The translations under genes were made by a program, and so were the position numbers. From positions 42,187-106,186 of the forward strand of contig CALLAC010000012.1 in assembly GCA_938002655.1 (NCBI GenBank): DNA of 64,000 bases. The letters are read 5' to 3'. Within the stretch, counting starts at the first letter, position 1; each line of letters starts with the position of its first letter. Shown here one piece after another: positions 8,885-18,259 of the stretch. This DNA comes from an uncultured Cytophagales bacterium. GTDB lineage: Bacteria; Bacteroidota; Bacteroidia; Cytophagales; Thermonemataceae. The notes beneath the pieces were generated by a model. It worked only from the letters and a program-made list of their open reading frames with translations. It ran no database searches and was not told the origin of the DNA.

Positions 8885-9943
8885 TTAACTCATCTCGCCG
8901 CGTAAAGAAGTAGCGAGTAACGTTTCTATTTCTTTTTTCTGCAAATTTTGCCCCAAAAGAAACATCGTTTTCGTTACAGCCGCCTCGGTGGTTATATCTT
9001 TTCCGCTTACTACGCCCATATCTGCCAAAGATTTGCTGGTTTCGTATTTACCTTGCATTACCATTCCTCCGTAGCACTGCGAAATATTGAGCAATATTTT
9101 TCCTTGTAAAATAGCCTTTTCAAGCGTTTTAAGGAAGTGTTCGTGGGTGGGTGCATTGCCCGAACCGTAGGTTTCTAAAATAATTGTCTGCAAATCGTTT
9201 TCTAGAAGAGCCTTTTCTAAAAAAATATCAGGCATACCCGGAAAAATTTTTACTAAACCTACCGAATTTTGCATTTGCGTATGCACACGCAGAGGTTTAG
9301 TAGGCAATGGCATGATGGCTGAAAAATTGTACTGAATATCAATACCTACCTCTGCCAAATGAGGATAATTCTGCGAACTGAATGCATCAAAATGGCGACT
9401 TTCTACCTTTCGTGATCGGTTGCCTCTCCAAAGAAAATAATCAAAATAAATACACACTTCAGGCACAAGAGCCTTGCCTTCAGCATTTTTAGAACCTGCT
9501 ATTTCTAAAGCCGTAACCAAATTGGTACGAGCATCGTTGCGAGCTTGCCCGATAGGTAATTGGGCACCTGTGAGAATGACAGGTTTGGCAAGATTTTCCA
9601 ATAAAAAACTCAAAGCCGAAGCTGTATAAGCCATCGTATCGGTACCGTGTAGAATAACAAAGCCGTCGTAGTTTTCATAATTTCTTTCAATGATTTCTGC
9701 TAAAATAAGCCAATGGTTTGGCAAAATATTGGAAGAGTCCAGAGGTTTATCAAAAGCAATTACTGTAATTTCATAATCGAAGCGATTAAGCTCGGGAATA
9801 CGTTCCTGAATTCGCTCAAAATCCAGCGGGCTCAATACTCCTTGTGCGTTATAGCCCATTCCCAGCGTACCACCTGTGTATATTACTAAAATTGCCGCTT
9901 GCGGAGGCAATGGAGTAGCCGTGTTGATAGTGATAGTTCGCAT
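8885..9943 (-). CDS. ansA: Type I L-asparaginase
   Basis: A 352-residue cytoplasmic asparaginase that converts L-asparagine to aspartate and ammonia. The two catalytic threonine regions are present: VIYTGGTLGM near residue 21 and VILHGTDTMAYTASALSFL near residue 98. No signal peptide is seen, which fits type I rather than the periplasmic type II. It starts at ATG 9941-9943. A small Cys-containing gene and tolC lie upstream on the same strand. Confidence 0.9.
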   Translation of the reverse strand: MRTITINTATPLPPQAAILVIYTGGTLGMGYNAQGVLSPLDFERIQERIPELNRFDYEITVIAFDKPLDSSNILPNHWLILAEIIERNYENYDGFVILHGTDTMAYTASALSFLLENLAKPVILTGAQLPIGQARNDARTNLVTALEIAGSKNAEGKALVPEVCIYFDYFLWRGNRSRKVESRHFDAFSSQNYPHLAEVGIDIQYNFSAIMPLPTKPLRVHTQMQNSVGLVKIFPGMPDIFLEKALLENDLQTIILETYGSGNAPTHEHFLKTLEKAILQGKILLNISQCYGGMVMQGKYETSKSLADMGVVSGKDITTEAAVTKTMFLLGQNLQKKEIETLLATSLRGEMS

Positions 9944-9987
9944 AACAATAAAAATGCTTGATTAGCAATTTTGTGGGCCTAGAATAT

Positions 9988-10269
9988 TTATTTTTTAGTT
10001 TTTCGCGGTCTTTTGCTTTTTCTGTATTTTTCTGAACCAATAAAGCCTCCTGCACCGTGATAAGCCTCACAAACAAGCATCAACTTTCTTTTACATTTTT
10101 TGCAAAACATTTCAATATGAGCATAATCAGTGTTATCGCCCATATCACAAGTAATTTCTAGGATACCTTCTTTGGCTAATGTATAGACCAAATCTAGGTA
10201 ATAATCAAGCGAGCTACGGCTACCAATACTCTCGTAACGTGGAATATCCCTACAAATGCATTGAGCCAT
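9988..10269 (-). CDS. Small Cys-rich protein of unknown function
   Basis: About 93 residues, starting MAQCICRDIPR; an ATG 18 nt upstream is possible but is only 3 nt after the tolC stop. Cysteines form a CxC near the start and a CxxC (FCKKCKRKL) in the middle, compatible with a small zinc site, and the tail is very basic (SEKYRKSKRPRKTKK). I do not recognise the family. It follows tolC closely on the same strand and is probably co-transcribed with it. Confidence 0.5.
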   Translation of the reverse strand: MAQCICRDIPRYESIGSRSSLDYYLDLVYTLAKEGILEITCDMGDNTDYAHIEMFCKKCKRKLMLVCEAYHGAGGFIGSEKYRKSKRPRKTKK

Positions 10270-10290
10270 AAAAATTACATTCAGCATCTG

Positions 10291-11697
10291 CTACTCTTGC
10301 TCCCAAAATCGCTCGCCTGCCGCCCAACGAAGCATTGCTTTGGCTTTCTCGTATTTTGCTTGCAGAGCAACAAGTTTCACTTGCAAATCGATCAGTTTAC
10401 TTTCACGTGCATTGACAAGGAACACCGAACTTTCACCATTTACAAAACGTTGTTGTTCGGCATCACGCAATTTTTGCTGGTTGTTCACGATATCTTCTTG
10501 CAAACGCAAATTTTGCTCCATCAGTTTAAGTTCATTGTATGAAGCTCGTACTTGAACAAGAATTTGTCTTGTAAGCTGGCTTTGCTCAAATTCTGTTTGA
10601 TTGATTTTGAAGCGAGTTTGAAAAATTTTACCTCTTTCTTTACGCAAAAAAAGTGGAAAGCTGGCATCTAAACCTATCTTATAGTTGTTGGCAAAATAAT
10701 CGGCATTTACTGCAAACTTCATCGAATTGTAAGCCGTAAGTACGTTGTAATGTAAATTGATACGTGGCTTTATTCTATCTAGCTGAAAGCGTCTTTCGAT
10801 ATCCAAATGTGTAAGTTTGAAACGAATTTTTTGGATTTCGGGGTGATTTTGCTCGGCAAATTGTAAGAGTTCGTTGAGGCGGGCTTCACTGAAAGGTTCA
10901 ATTTGGCTGATAGTTTCAGGAATAGCATTTTCGGGCAATTCTACGGGTGTACTTTCGTTCCACAAATGTACCGAAAGCAGCAGTCCTGCGTTGCGAAAGT
11001 CTATTTCAGCTTGGCGAAGCTGAATGGTACGCTCTTGCAGTGCTATCTTTGCCTCTACCGAATCAATTGTAGCGGCTTCTCCAAATTGTACAAGCTCTTT
11101 GATGAAATTGAATCGCTCTTCGGCAAGTTCATAGCCCTTGCGAATAAAAATTAGTTCGTTGTAACGAGCATACCATTCCCAATAGTCTTTGGTAGCCGAA
11201 AAAAAAAGTTTATTCAACTCCTTAATTCTTTCAGCCTCTGCCATTTGTTGCATCACCTGAGCTTGCCGAAAAACAGCACGACGAGCATCGATAAGCAAAT
11301 CTTGCCCCAAAGGAATGCTTATCCCTGCATACAGCAAACCTCTGTCTGGCGATTTGTTTTCGGTATCGATGAGTTCTCCTTCATTTAGCTCGTAGCCTGC
11401 TTTCAGTTCTCCTATCCAAATAGGAGTTTTCAGACGGCTATCCCAATAGCTATAATAAAATTTATTTTTAAGCGTTTTTTGCAGGTAGTCTACTTCGAGC
11501 TTTGGGTCAAAATTTCCACGAGCTATGCGAATTTCTTCTTGGGCAATACGCGGATACAAGTCAATTTGTTTCACTATCGGATGATGCCGAAGCATTTGAG
11601 CATACAAATCTTTTAAGGTAAAAATTTGTAAAGTATCTTGGGCACCAAGCATACCTTGCCACAAAAAAATACAAATCAAAAAAACTATCTTCTTCAT
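10291..11697 (-). CDS. TolC-family outer membrane efflux protein
   Basis: A 468-residue protein with an N-terminal signal peptide (KKIVFLICIFLWQGMLGAQ) followed by two long helical OEP repeats typical of TolC/CusC channels, rich in Gln, Glu and Leu heptads (for example the region about residues 330-460). Such proteins form trimeric outer-membrane exit ducts for RND or ABC exporters. No RND pump or membrane-fusion gene is adjacent, so its partner is elsewhere. A small Cys-rich gene follows directly downstream. Confidence 0.85.
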   Translation of the reverse strand: MKKIVFLICIFLWQGMLGAQDTLQIFTLKDLYAQMLRHHPIVKQIDLYPRIAQEEIRIARGNFDPKLEVDYLQKTLKNKFYYSYWDSRLKTPIWIGELKAGYELNEGELIDTENKSPDRGLLYAGISIPLGQDLLIDARRAVFRQAQVMQQMAEAERIKELNKLFFSATKDYWEWYARYNELIFIRKGYELAEERFNFIKELVQFGEAATIDSVEAKIALQERTIQLRQAEIDFRNAGLLLSVHLWNESTPVELPENAIPETISQIEPFSEARLNELLQFAEQNHPEIQKIRFKLTHLDIERRFQLDRIKPRINLHYNVLTAYNSMKFAVNADYFANNYKIGLDASFPLFLRKERGKIFQTRFKINQTEFEQSQLTRQILVQVRASYNELKLMEQNLRLQEDIVNNQQKLRDAEQQRFVNGESSVFLVNARESKLIDLQVKLVALQAKYEKAKAMLRWAAGERFWEQE

Positions 11698-11789
11698 AGC
11701 TATTCTTTTTTTGCACTCGCAATTTAAGAAAATCGACTTAAAGAAAAAGAAAGTTTTAGAAAAAACGCATATTTTTGCTCAAAAACAAT

Positions 11790-12773
11790 ATGCCACAAGT
11801 TTTTATTACAGGAGCTACCGGACTTTTGGGAAGCTATCTTGCCAAAGGATTTTTAGATGAGGGCTATGCCGTAAAAGCTCTCAAAAGAACCCATTCTAAA
11901 ATGGATTTTTTAGGCGAATATGCCTCCAAAATCCATTGGATAGAAGGCGATATTTTTGACCTTTTGATTTTAGAAAAAGCGATTGAAGAAAATGATTTAG
12001 TCATTCATTCAGCGGCAGTAGTTTCTTTTGATAGTGCCGATAAAAATTTGATGATGAAAACCAATGTAGAAGGCACTGCCAATGTGGTAAATGTTTGTTT
12101 GAGCAAGAAAATAAAAAAATTCGTACACATCAGTTCGGTGGCGGCTTTGGGCAAAAAAAAAGGGCAAATATACGTAAATGAAGAGAGCCGTTGGGAAGAT
12201 TCGGATTGGTATACCAACTATGCCCAAAGTAAATATCTTTCGGAAATAGAAGTATGGCGAGGAATTAGCGAAGGTTTGCCCGCTGTGATAGTTAATCCGT
12301 CGTTAATTTTGGGTGCAGGTAATTGGCAACAAACCAGCCTGAAAATATTTCATTATATTGCCAAAGGTGGTAAAATGTACCCCACAGGCCTTGCAAACGT
12401 AGTAGATGTACGCGATATAGTGCGAGCAGTGCTGCTGCTTTCAGAAAGTCCTATTTTGGGGCAGAGATTTATACTAAACGGACATACTTTGAGCTACAAA
12501 GAGCTTTTCGAAAAAATTGCTCTATTGATGAATAAAAAACCTCCTTTTCTGAAAATAACTCCCCTGCTAGCAGAAATTGCTTGGCTAGTGAGCAGTTTAC
12601 TTGCTTTGCTGACATTCCGTCGCCCTTTTATTAGCAAAGAAACAGCTCGCAATTCGCAAAGAAAAGTGATTTATGAAAATGAAAAACTCCAAAAAGCTAT
12701 ACCTACTTTTTCTTTCACACCTCTACACGAAACTTTAGAGTGGGTCGTCAGTCAATCTGTTCAACCTCTCTGA
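11790..12773 (+). CDS. NAD-dependent epimerase/dehydratase family protein
   Basis: A 327-residue extended short-chain dehydrogenase. The N-terminal Rossmann motif TGATGLLGSYLAKGF starts at residue 7, followed by the acidic GDIFD turn, and the active-site Tyr-Lys pair lies in NYAQSKYLSE near residue 155. The overall form resembles the dihydroflavonol-reductase/3-beta-HSD-like branch, so the substrate is open. I chose ATG 11790 rather than an upstream TTG because TATTTTTG, a -7-like element, overlaps that region. The last 13 nt overlap the convergent PAS gene. Confidence 0.82.
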   Translation: MPQVFITGATGLLGSYLAKGFLDEGYAVKALKRTHSKMDFLGEYASKIHWIEGDIFDLLILEKAIEENDLVIHSAAVVSFDSADKNLMMKTNVEGTANVVNVCLSKKIKKFVHISSVAALGKKKGQIYVNEESRWEDSDWYTNYAQSKYLSEIEVWRGISEGLPAVIVNPSLILGAGNWQQTSLKIFHYIAKGGKMYPTGLANVVDVRDIVRAVLLLSESPILGQRFILNGHTLSYKELFEKIALLMNKKPPFLKITPLLAEIAWLVSSLLALLTFRRPFISKETARNSQRKVIYENEKLQKAIPTFSFTPLHETLEWVVSQSVQPL

Positions 12774-14131
12774 ACTTCATGCACCTTATCTATAACTTCG
12801 TGAACTATTGTATCTAGTTCTTGTGTAGCTTGAATCAAAAAGTTGAAATACTTCCGATTTTCTTCACTCATTTCTTCGGGATTTATCAGTTGTATCAAGC
12901 CCAGAATGTTGGCTACAGGCTTACGAACTTTATGCGATTGCACATAAGCAATTTCGCGGAGTTGCATATTTTGTTTTTCCAAGAGTAATTCATATTTTTT
13001 GCGTTTGTCGATATCGCAAGCATTATATGAAACGCCTATTAAATTACCCTCGGTATCGTAGGCAGGAAAAAAAGAAACCAGAAACCACAATTTTTCTTTT
13101 TCATTTATTTCTATGCAAACTTCCTCTACAATCGTTTCTCCTTGTAAGGCTCTTTCTGTGTAATTTTGAAAGTCTTTTTCCCTACTTGGTACTACATATT
13201 TTCTAAAATCTTCGCCTTCTTTCATTTCAGCACCAAATACTTTTTTGATATTCTCAAAAGCTCTCCTGTTGAAAGAGAGAATTTTGTAATCAGTGCCTAT
13301 CAAAATGTTATTATCGTTAGTACTATCTATGATAGCTCGCAGTTTGGTTTCTGAACTTTTGAGTTTATCTCGCATACGCTTTTTTTCATCGATATCGAAG
13401 GTACTCAATGAAACTCCAAGTACATTCCCATTTTCATCATACACAGGGGCGTATTTCATTTTTAGCCAAAGTTTTTTTCCTTGAAACTCTCTTTCTTGCT
13501 CCAATTCAATCGTTTCGCCCTGCATCGCTTTTTTGAAAGCCTCTATAAAATCTAAATAGGCTTCTGGTAAAATATATTCTAAAAAATTATCATTTTCGCT
13601 TACATTTTTATTGAAAATCATCTGCGAAAGTTCTTGTGCTTTTTTATTGTACAGAAGCACTTTGAAATCGGGGCTAATAAGCACCTGACTATGCTCCGAA
13701 CTTTCTAGTAAAGCTCTTAGCTTGTTTTCACTTTTTTTAATTTTTTCTTGGCTTTCAATAAAAAAAGAAACATCATATCCAATTCCTAAAATTCCACAAA
13801 CCTCTCCTTCTTTATTTTTAAAAGCCGAAAATTCCCAATGAGTAAGCGAGAAATTTTTTTGTTCAGATTTTTGCTTATGTAAGTATAAAGAAAATGTTTT
13901 TTCAGGATATTGCATACATTTTTTTACTGTTTCAATAGCTATGTTACAATCTTCGGGAGCAATTGTAAGCAAAGCACTTTTCCCAAGAATTTCTGTTTCG
14001 TAAAAAAAATTTTTCCTAAAAGTTTCATTGAAATAGAGATAATTACTTTCTAAATCTGTAATTATTACAGCAAGAGTGGTACTGTTAGCCAAATAAGATG
14101 GAATCATCAAAACTATTTCTGAAATATTCAT
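12761..14131 (-). CDS. Triple-PAS sensor protein with DHp helix but no ATPase domain
   Basis: A 456-residue soluble protein with three PAS domains (about residues 15-130, 140-255 and 265-385), each ending in the typical G-x-S/G-x-D-I-D pattern. A dimerization helix follows, with QSHKVRKPVANILGLIQL near residue 405, where the His sits as in Bacteroidetes histidine kinases. The protein stops about 40 residues later, so the whole HATPase_c (CA) domain with N, G1 and G2 boxes is missing, and the downstream DNA belongs to the convergent epimerase gene. It may accept phosphate from another kinase, act as a dimer partner or be a truncated kinase. Confidence 0.8.
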   Translation of the reverse strand: MNISEIVLMIPSYLANSTTLAVIITDLESNYLYFNETFRKNFFYETEILGKSALLTIAPEDCNIAIETVKKCMQYPEKTFSLYLHKQKSEQKNFSLTHWEFSAFKNKEGEVCGILGIGYDVSFFIESQEKIKKSENKLRALLESSEHSQVLISPDFKVLLYNKKAQELSQMIFNKNVSENDNFLEYILPEAYLDFIEAFKKAMQGETIELEQEREFQGKKLWLKMKYAPVYDENGNVLGVSLSTFDIDEKKRMRDKLKSSETKLRAIIDSTNDNNILIGTDYKILSFNRRAFENIKKVFGAEMKEGEDFRKYVVPSREKDFQNYTERALQGETIVEEVCIEINEKEKLWFLVSFFPAYDTEGNLIGVSYNACDIDKRKKYELLLEKQNMQLREIAYVQSHKVRKPVANILGLIQLINPEEMSEENRKYFNFLIQATQELDTIVHEVIDKVHEVQRG

Positions 14132-14205
14132 AAGCAAATTCAAAAAATATTATCAAATGCAAATATAATTATTTGTGTAAGTAATTTCAAAATTTTATAA
14201 AAAAA

Positions 14206-14226
14206 ACTGCCGTTAGAAACAGCAGT
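14206..14226 (-). terminator. Rho-independent terminator after the phasin-like gene
   Basis: The minus strand forms ACTGC/GCAGT plus an inner GTT/AAC pairing with one mismatch, followed by a run of eight T. It lies about 40 nt after the stop codon of the phasin-like gene. Confidence 0.7.
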
Positions 14227-14251
14227 CTTTTTACGTATGCTTATTAAAATC
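14224..14251. repeat. 28-nt repeat, copy A
   Basis: The segment has TTACGTATGCTTATTAA at its core and matches 20531-20558 in 26 of 28 positions. It lies between the stop of the phasin-like gene and its terminator. Confidence 0.6.
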
Positions 14252-14263
14252 AACTTATTTGGT

Positions 14264-14755
14264 TTATTTTTGCTTTTTACCTGAAAACGCTTTGAGATAA
14301 TCTTTGACAGCATTCATCATTACATTGTAGCCGCCCACACCTGATGCTGAAAACTCTTTGAAAGGACGCATAAAAGGCTCGAACCATGCTTCATATATTT
14401 TATTCCATACTTCGTTGATTTGCTCTATGCTTCCCGTTTTGAAGATATCGGCATATTCACCTGCATTTTCTCTGATATAATCAAACCAATTTTTGCCGAA
14501 ATTTTCTTGCATTTTTTGTAAATCCAAAAGATGGCTGGGCATTGAAATACCTGCGTGTTTTTGTAAAAGCTCATTCATTTCTCGCATCAATTTGGTTTGT
14601 TCATCAAACCAATTTTTATAGGCTTGTGTGAATTTTTCTACAAAATTTTCTTTTCCCCAAGCCTCTACTATCTGACGAACCGCTTCCAAGAACAGTTCCA
14701 TCTGTTTGGATTGTACTTTCGTCAGAATCTCTAGCACTTCTTTACTTTGATTCAT
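14264..14755 (-). CDS. Phasin/PhaE-like helical protein
   Basis: A 163-residue, almost wholly helical, charged protein without signal peptide or membrane helix, rich in Lys, Glu, Trp and Phe (KNWFDEQTKLMREMNELL and similar). Its size and pattern resemble phasins or PhaE subunits of class III PHA synthases, but I cannot show homology and no phaC is near. I chose the ATG at 14755 because the 49 codons upstream are Lys/Asn/Phe-rich and overlap the divergent promoter region. Possible role: granule coating or membrane-surface protein. Confidence 0.5.
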   Translation of the reverse strand: MNQSKEVLEILTKVQSKQMELFLEAVRQIVEAWGKENFVEKFTQAYKNWFDEQTKLMREMNELLQKHAGISMPSHLLDLQKMQENFGKNWFDYIRENAGEYADIFKTGSIEQINEVWNKIYEAWFEPFMRPFKEFSASGVGGYNVMMNAVKDYLKAFSGKKQK

Positions 14756-14891
14756 ACATGCCCGATTTCTCAACACAAAAATAGTAAGAATGTTTTTGCT
14801 TTCAAAAAAAAATTTACTTTTTTTTGATGTAAAATTTTTATTATTTCCATATTTCAATATTTTTTTTGTACTTTTCAAATATTTTACAAAA

Positions 14892-15995
14892 ATGTTAAAC
14901 AAAATTTTATTGGGCTATTGTATCATTTTTTTTGAAAATATTTTTTTTTACCAAAAAATTCGGATTTTTCTTTCAGAAATTCAGCAAATATGCTTTTTTT
15001 GTTTGATTTTGGCTTTTTCTGCTTGTAAAAAACAAGAAAAAATAAGCCAAAATTGGTATCATTGGAAAGGAACGCTTCGTCTGGATAGTTTAGAGCGTAT
15101 GTATGCCGAACAATTGCAGAGCCAAACGCTTTATCTACGCTTTTTTGACGTAGATTTTCACCCTGAGCAAAAAGCTATTCCCATAGGCGATTTGCAAATA
15201 CTAAATGCAAACATAAGCCCTTTTCAGCAGGTGGTAGCTGTTGTTTTTATTACCAACCGCACTATGCTGCAAACTACCTCGTCTGAAATAAAAGATTTAG
15301 CCGAAAAAATCATGAACAAAATCTTTGCCAAATCTCGAACTCATCAGTTACTTTTGCAAGGCATACAATTAGATTGCGATTGGAGCGAAAAGTCTCGTAA
15401 TAACTTTTTCTTGCTCTGCAAAGCTGTAAAACAAATTTGTCAGACGAAAAAACTCAGATTCTCTGTAACTATTCGTTTGCATCAGTACAAGTATTTTTCC
15501 CATACAGGCGTTCCCGATGCCGACGAAGGTATTTTGATGCTCTACAACATAGGGAATGTAGAAGGGGAAAATACCCAAAATTCTATTTTAGACCTCAAAC
15601 TTGTAGAAAAATACTTGCAGAATGCTGAAAAATACCCTTTGCCACTCAAAATAGCTTTGCCTTTGTTTCAGTGGGCAGTTGTAAAACGAATGGGCAAAGT
15701 GGTGCATTTACTTTCTGAAATCACCGAAAAAGATTTACAACAAAATCCTCATCTAAAAAAAATTCAAGAAAAGCATTACAAAGTGAAAAAAAATCATTAC
15801 TTTGGAGGTGTTTTTTTGTATGAGCAAGACGAATTGCGTTGGGAAAGTGTGAGCCTTGAAAGTTTAGAACAACTTAACAAAAAAATTGCCTCTAAAATAC
15901 TCACTACCGAAATAATTTTCTTCCATTTAGATAGCCAACTTATTCAACAATATCCTTATGAAAAACTTGCAAATTTGGTTTGTTATTGGCTTTAA
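14892..15995 (+). CDS. Putative lipoprotein of a conserved Bacteroidetes type, unknown function
   Basis: About 367 residues from ATG 14892; a hydrophobic stretch ends in a lipobox-like LAFSAC, so the mature part would start at that Cys and sit in the outer or inner membrane. The first 30 residues before the hydrophobic core are unusual, and the real start may be a later non-ATG codon. The mature part has IQLDCDW near the middle and RLHQYKYFSHTGVPDADEG, suggesting a TIM-barrel-like fold, possibly glycosidase related, though no catalytic residues can be assigned. It overlaps the next gene by 38 nt, implying translational coupling. Confidence 0.6.
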   Translation: MLNKILLGYCIIFFENIFFYQKIRIFLSEIQQICFFCLILAFSACKKQEKISQNWYHWKGTLRLDSLERMYAEQLQSQTLYLRFFDVDFHPEQKAIPIGDLQILNANISPFQQVVAVVFITNRTMLQTTSSEIKDLAEKIMNKIFAKSRTHQLLLQGIQLDCDWSEKSRNNFFLLCKAVKQICQTKKLRFSVTIRLHQYKYFSHTGVPDADEGILMLYNIGNVEGENTQNSILDLKLVEKYLQNAEKYPLPLKIALPLFQWAVVKRMGKVVHLLSEITEKDLQQNPHLKKIQEKHYKVKKNHYFGGVFLYEQDELRWESVSLESLEQLNKKIASKILTTEIIFFHLDSQLIQQYPYEKLANLVCYWL

Positions 15996-18159
15996 TGTGT
16001 TTGCTCTCTGCAACACTTGGCACGTGGAAAGTTGTGGCTACTTTGAGCCCGACTGGGAAATTTATCGTTTTTTTAATCCTGAACTATCTCAAAATAGCCG
16101 CTTTCGTCCCTTGTATTTTTCTTTTAGCCGTTTTTATGAAAACGAAGATATAATACAGAAAAATGAAAAAGACGAAAATCTTGTAGAATGGCAAACTTTT
16201 ATGGAAAATAAAGTTTCTACCAAGGATTTAGAAGCTATTATCTACAAATCTACCCAAACCGATTGGGATAAAATTCGCAGTTTTATCCTTTTACAAAAAC
16301 CGCTCAACGACAAAAAACTTGCCGAAAATAGTGTTGTACAATATTGGGCAACCCAAAAAAAAGATGCCGAAGCCATTGAATACCTTTCTTTTGCTAAAAA
16401 ATGTGAACGTTATGTCTTTATCGAAGACCCTTGGGCAGAAACACCTCCCAACGCCCAAGAAAATCTTTTGGCTTATTCCAAAGAAGCAGAAAAACGTTTT
16501 TCCTCTGCCAAAGATGTGTTCATCAAACTTCGCTATGGCTACCAAGCCGTGCGTTTGGCTCATTATGCCAAAGATTACAAAAGAGCCATTTTACTCTACG
16601 ATAATCTGTTGGAACCACTCAAAACTGAAAATATCGTGAAATATTGGGCTTTGGCTCATAAAGCAGGAGCTTTACAAAAAATGGGACAAAATGCTCTTTC
16701 TGCTTATCTTTTTGCCCTTGTATTTGAAAAATCTACCGCTAAGCGAATTAGCTCATTTCTAAGTTGTAAAATCTTTACCGATGAAGACTGGAAAAAAGCA
16801 GTAAGCTATTGCAAAAACAATCATGAAAAAGCAACTTTATTTTTGATTCGTGCTATACACCCCCAAAATCTCATACTTCCTGAAATGATGGCTATTTATA
16901 GCCTTGTTCCTGACTCCGACTATCTGGATATGCTTCTTTTGCGAGAAATAAATAAAATTGAAATGACCCTAATGCCCCTACGTAGTACAGAAAGTGGTTT
17001 TGCCAATACCGACCAAATTGCCCTATACCGAGCTTATCTGCCTAAACTTCAATCTTTTGTAATGCAGTACCTCAAAACTGCCAAAAATCCTCAAAAACAA
17101 GCTCTGTGGATAATGGCTTTGGGATATTGCCACTATTTAATGGAAAAGCCTCAGGAAGCTCGCAAAAGCTTCGCTTCACTCAAAAAAGAAAACCTTTCTC
17201 CCGATGCCCAAAAGCAAATACAAGTATTTGAAATAATGCTTGAACTGGCTGAACTCAATATTTTGGAAAAAGATACCGAAGAGAAAATTTATCAGAAAGT
17301 AGTAGCTACGCAAAATAAAGCCTTGAAGGAACTTATGCGAGCCACTTTTGCACGTCTTTACGAAAGACAAGGCGAAAAAGCCAAAGCCTATCTTTCACAA
17401 GCAGACCTTTATCGAATTAAAACTGAACAAAAACTACTTGATGAACTCATTGCTTTTGCTTCGCAAGATAGCTACACAAGCTACGAAAAGGAACTATTAT
17501 CCAAAATACATGCCCAAAAACCGAAAAATGTTTTACAAGAAATTAAAGCTACTTTGCTTTTGCGTGCAGGTAAATTAGAAGAGGCTGAAAATTTATTCAA
17601 ACAATCAGGTATTGTAATAACCCTTGAAGGCGACCCCACCAGCGATGAACTGATTGATTGTATCAACTGCCCTCGTAAAAAAAACTATACCAAACTGAAC
17701 TTGATTAACCAAATCAGAAATTTAGAAGCACAAGCTCGTAAAGGCTCGGCAGACGCCTATCATAAACTCGGTAATATCTATTACAATACTACCTATTTCG
17801 GACATGCTTGGCAAGCAATGGATTATTTCCGCAGTGGAGCAACATTAGGTAATCATACCGATTGTTCCAAAGCTCAAGAATATTACGAAAAAGCCGCACA
17901 ACTCTATGAAAAAGCAGGTAACCGAGAAATGGTGGCTCGTCTCACTTTCCTTGCCGCCAAAGCTGAGCAAAATCAAATGTTCTTGACAGATAAATTCAAA
18001 AAAGAGCAAAGCGAAAAAATGTTCAGCAACGATATTGGTTATATGTTTATACCTGAATATCGCACCAACTTTCAAAATTTAAAAAACAAATACCGAAATA
18101 CGCAGTTTTACCGAAACATCTTGAAAGAATGCTATTATTTTAGCTATTTTGTAAGATAG
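15958..18159 (+). CDS. Large TPR/SEL1-like exported protein, unknown function
   Basis: A 733-residue protein with a hydrophobic N-terminus, then CGYFEPDWEIYRFFNPE near residue 26, and a long helical repeat region with TPR-like units (for example AYHKLGNIYYNTTYFGHAW near residue 600, and a SEL1-like YYEKAAQLYEKAGN further on). It overlaps the upstream lipoprotein gene by 38 nt. The two genes form a fixed-looking pair, and I infer one complex at the cell envelope. No enzyme motif is visible. A CxxC (CINCPR) occurs near residue 567. Confidence 0.7.
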   Translation: MKNLQIWFVIGFNVFALCNTWHVESCGYFEPDWEIYRFFNPELSQNSRFRPLYFSFSRFYENEDIIQKNEKDENLVEWQTFMENKVSTKDLEAIIYKSTQTDWDKIRSFILLQKPLNDKKLAENSVVQYWATQKKDAEAIEYLSFAKKCERYVFIEDPWAETPPNAQENLLAYSKEAEKRFSSAKDVFIKLRYGYQAVRLAHYAKDYKRAILLYDNLLEPLKTENIVKYWALAHKAGALQKMGQNALSAYLFALVFEKSTAKRISSFLSCKIFTDEDWKKAVSYCKNNHEKATLFLIRAIHPQNLILPEMMAIYSLVPDSDYLDMLLLREINKIEMTLMPLRSTESGFANTDQIALYRAYLPKLQSFVMQYLKTAKNPQKQALWIMALGYCHYLMEKPQEARKSFASLKKENLSPDAQKQIQVFEIMLELAELNILEKDTEEKIYQKVVATQNKALKELMRATFARLYERQGEKAKAYLSQADLYRIKTEQKLLDELIAFASQDSYTSYEKELLSKIHAQKPKNVLQEIKATLLLRAGKLEEAENLFKQSGIVITLEGDPTSDELIDCINCPRKKNYTKLNLINQIRNLEAQARKGSADAYHKLGNIYYNTTYFGHAWQAMDYFRSGATLGNHTDCSKAQEYYEKAAQLYEKAGNREMVARLTFLAAKAEQNQMFLTDKFKKEQSEKMFSNDIGYMFIPEYRTNFQNLKNKYRNTQFYRNILKECYYFSYFVR

Positions 18160-18259
18160 CCTTCTCTTACCAATGTTATACAGATGTAAATTTTTGAACA
18201 TATATGTCTTTCGCTTTTACTTACTAAAACAATAACAACCCTGAAACTAACACACTGAT

